Positions 5,595 to 5,990 of a stretch of 5,990 nucleotides of DNA are shown in pieces. Within the stretch, counting starts at the first letter, position 1; every line of letters starts with the position of its first letter. The notes under the pieces are model-generated. The model did not search any database, was not told where the DNA came from, and was given only the letters and a program-made list of their open reading frames with translations. This DNA is from JBBTTS01 sp038064135 (GTDB taxonomy: Bacteria > Patescibacteriota > Saccharimonadia > Saccharimonadales > OMJO01): the NCBI GenBank assembly GCA_038064135.1, contig JBBTTS010000075.1, positions 1 to 5,990 on the forward strand, given 5' to 3'. The position numbers and the translations under genes are program-made.

Positions 5595-5990
5595 ATGAGA
5601 TACACGCTGAAAGATATGCAAGAACAGTTTCCCAACGACAGTGTTTGTCTAGATATACTTTTTGAGAGTAGGTATGGAAATCTCAAGGCATGTCCACGGT
5701 GCGGTATCGTAAGCCCAAAATACTATCGGATTAAATCTCGTATGGCTTACGAATGCAAGGAGTGTCGTTATCAAATATACCCGTTAGCAGGCACTATCTT
5801 TCAGAAATCTACGACTCCACTTACGGACTGGTTCCATGCACTATATCTGTTCTCTGTGTCTAAGAATGGCGTTTCGGCCAAGGAGATAGAACGACAAGTA
5901 GGAGTAAGTTACAAAACAGCACACAGGATGGCTAAAATGATCCGAGTACTTATGCACGAGAGTGGCAAGCTTGGTTTCTTAGGAACACCG
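5595..5990 (+). CDS. IS1595-type transposase, N-terminal part; 3' end beyond window
   Basis: The frame begins at an ATG at 5595 and is open to the right edge, giving 132 codons of a protein usually about 250-320 residues long. Residues 33-57 are a zinc ribbon: CPRC (33-36) and CKEC (54-57). The segment at about 66-90 (AGTIFQKSTTPLTDWFHAL, then YLFSVSK) and the helix-turn-helix at about 92-115 (VSAKEIERQVGVSYKTAHRM) are the typical N-terminal order of IS1595/ISXO2-like transposases. The final FLGTP stands where the catalytic domain begins (normally a VEVDE-type motif holding the first Asp), just past the edge, so the DDE core and intactness cannot be judged. The upstream end of the element should lie in 5430-5594, but no terminal repeat can be defined without the other end. 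Its promoter-proximal ATG implies a leaderless message. Confidence 0.85.
   Translation, partial: MRYTLKDMQEQFPNDSVCLDILFESRYGNLKACPRCGIVSPKYYRIKSRMAYECKECRYQIYPLAGTIFQKSTTPLTDWFHALYLFSVSKNGVSAKEIERQVGVSYKTAHRMAKMIRVLMHESGKLGFLGTP

Noticed and set aside
1..5990. UGA reassignment as in some CPR lineages
   Set aside because: No TGA is used as a stop in the seven visible stops, but no gene shows an in-frame TGA at a conserved position either, so the standard code explains everything.

Overview
The window looks like a chromosomal segment of a Candidate Phyla Radiation (Patescibacteria) bacterium, most likely Saccharibacteria (TM7). This lineage call is inference from the style of the proteins (compact genes, short intergenic gaps, diverged ATP-synthase-type subunits, CPR-like small unknown proteins) and from start codons with almost no Shine-Dalgarno sequence. 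It is not based on a marker gene. The standard stop code fits every gene: the seven visible stops are five TAA and two TAG, and no TGA has to be read through.

Bases 1-1924 (minus strand) hold three genes read right to left. The first is a 282-residue exported membrane protein whose last 70 residues look like an F0 c-subunit hairpin. The second is a 205-residue ATP synthase b-type stalk protein with one membrane helix and a long coiled coil. The third is an ATP synthase delta-type protein that overlaps the b-type gene by 11 bases and runs off the left edge. The delta C-terminal signature supports reading the last two as the peripheral stalk of an F-type ATP synthase, with the F1 genes expected beyond the left edge. 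A sigma70-like promoter lies just upstream of the 282-residue gene.

Bases 2013-4675 (minus strand) form a tight probable operon: a TatD-family metal-dependent hydrolase, two small unknown proteins of 102 and about 122 residues, and a complete NifS/IscS-type cysteine desulfurase with an unusual change next to its PLP lysine.

Bases 4752-5429 (plus strand) encode a divergently transcribed NrtR-type regulator: a Nudix domain with a degenerate Nudix box followed by a winged helix. The short divergent region contains -10 boxes on both strands.

Bases 5430-5594 are intergenic and AT-rich, with a perfect DnaA-box 9-mer, a two-part inverted repeat and a promoter. From 5595 to the right edge runs the N-terminal part of an IS1595-type transposase (zinc ribbon plus helix-turn-helix), which marks a mobile element at this end.

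Several genes have a TATAAT-like box ending only 6-11 bases before the chosen ATG, which suggests leaderless or near-leaderless transcripts. No RNA gene, CRISPR array or convincing rho-independent terminator was found. No gene-free stretch exceeds 300 bases.
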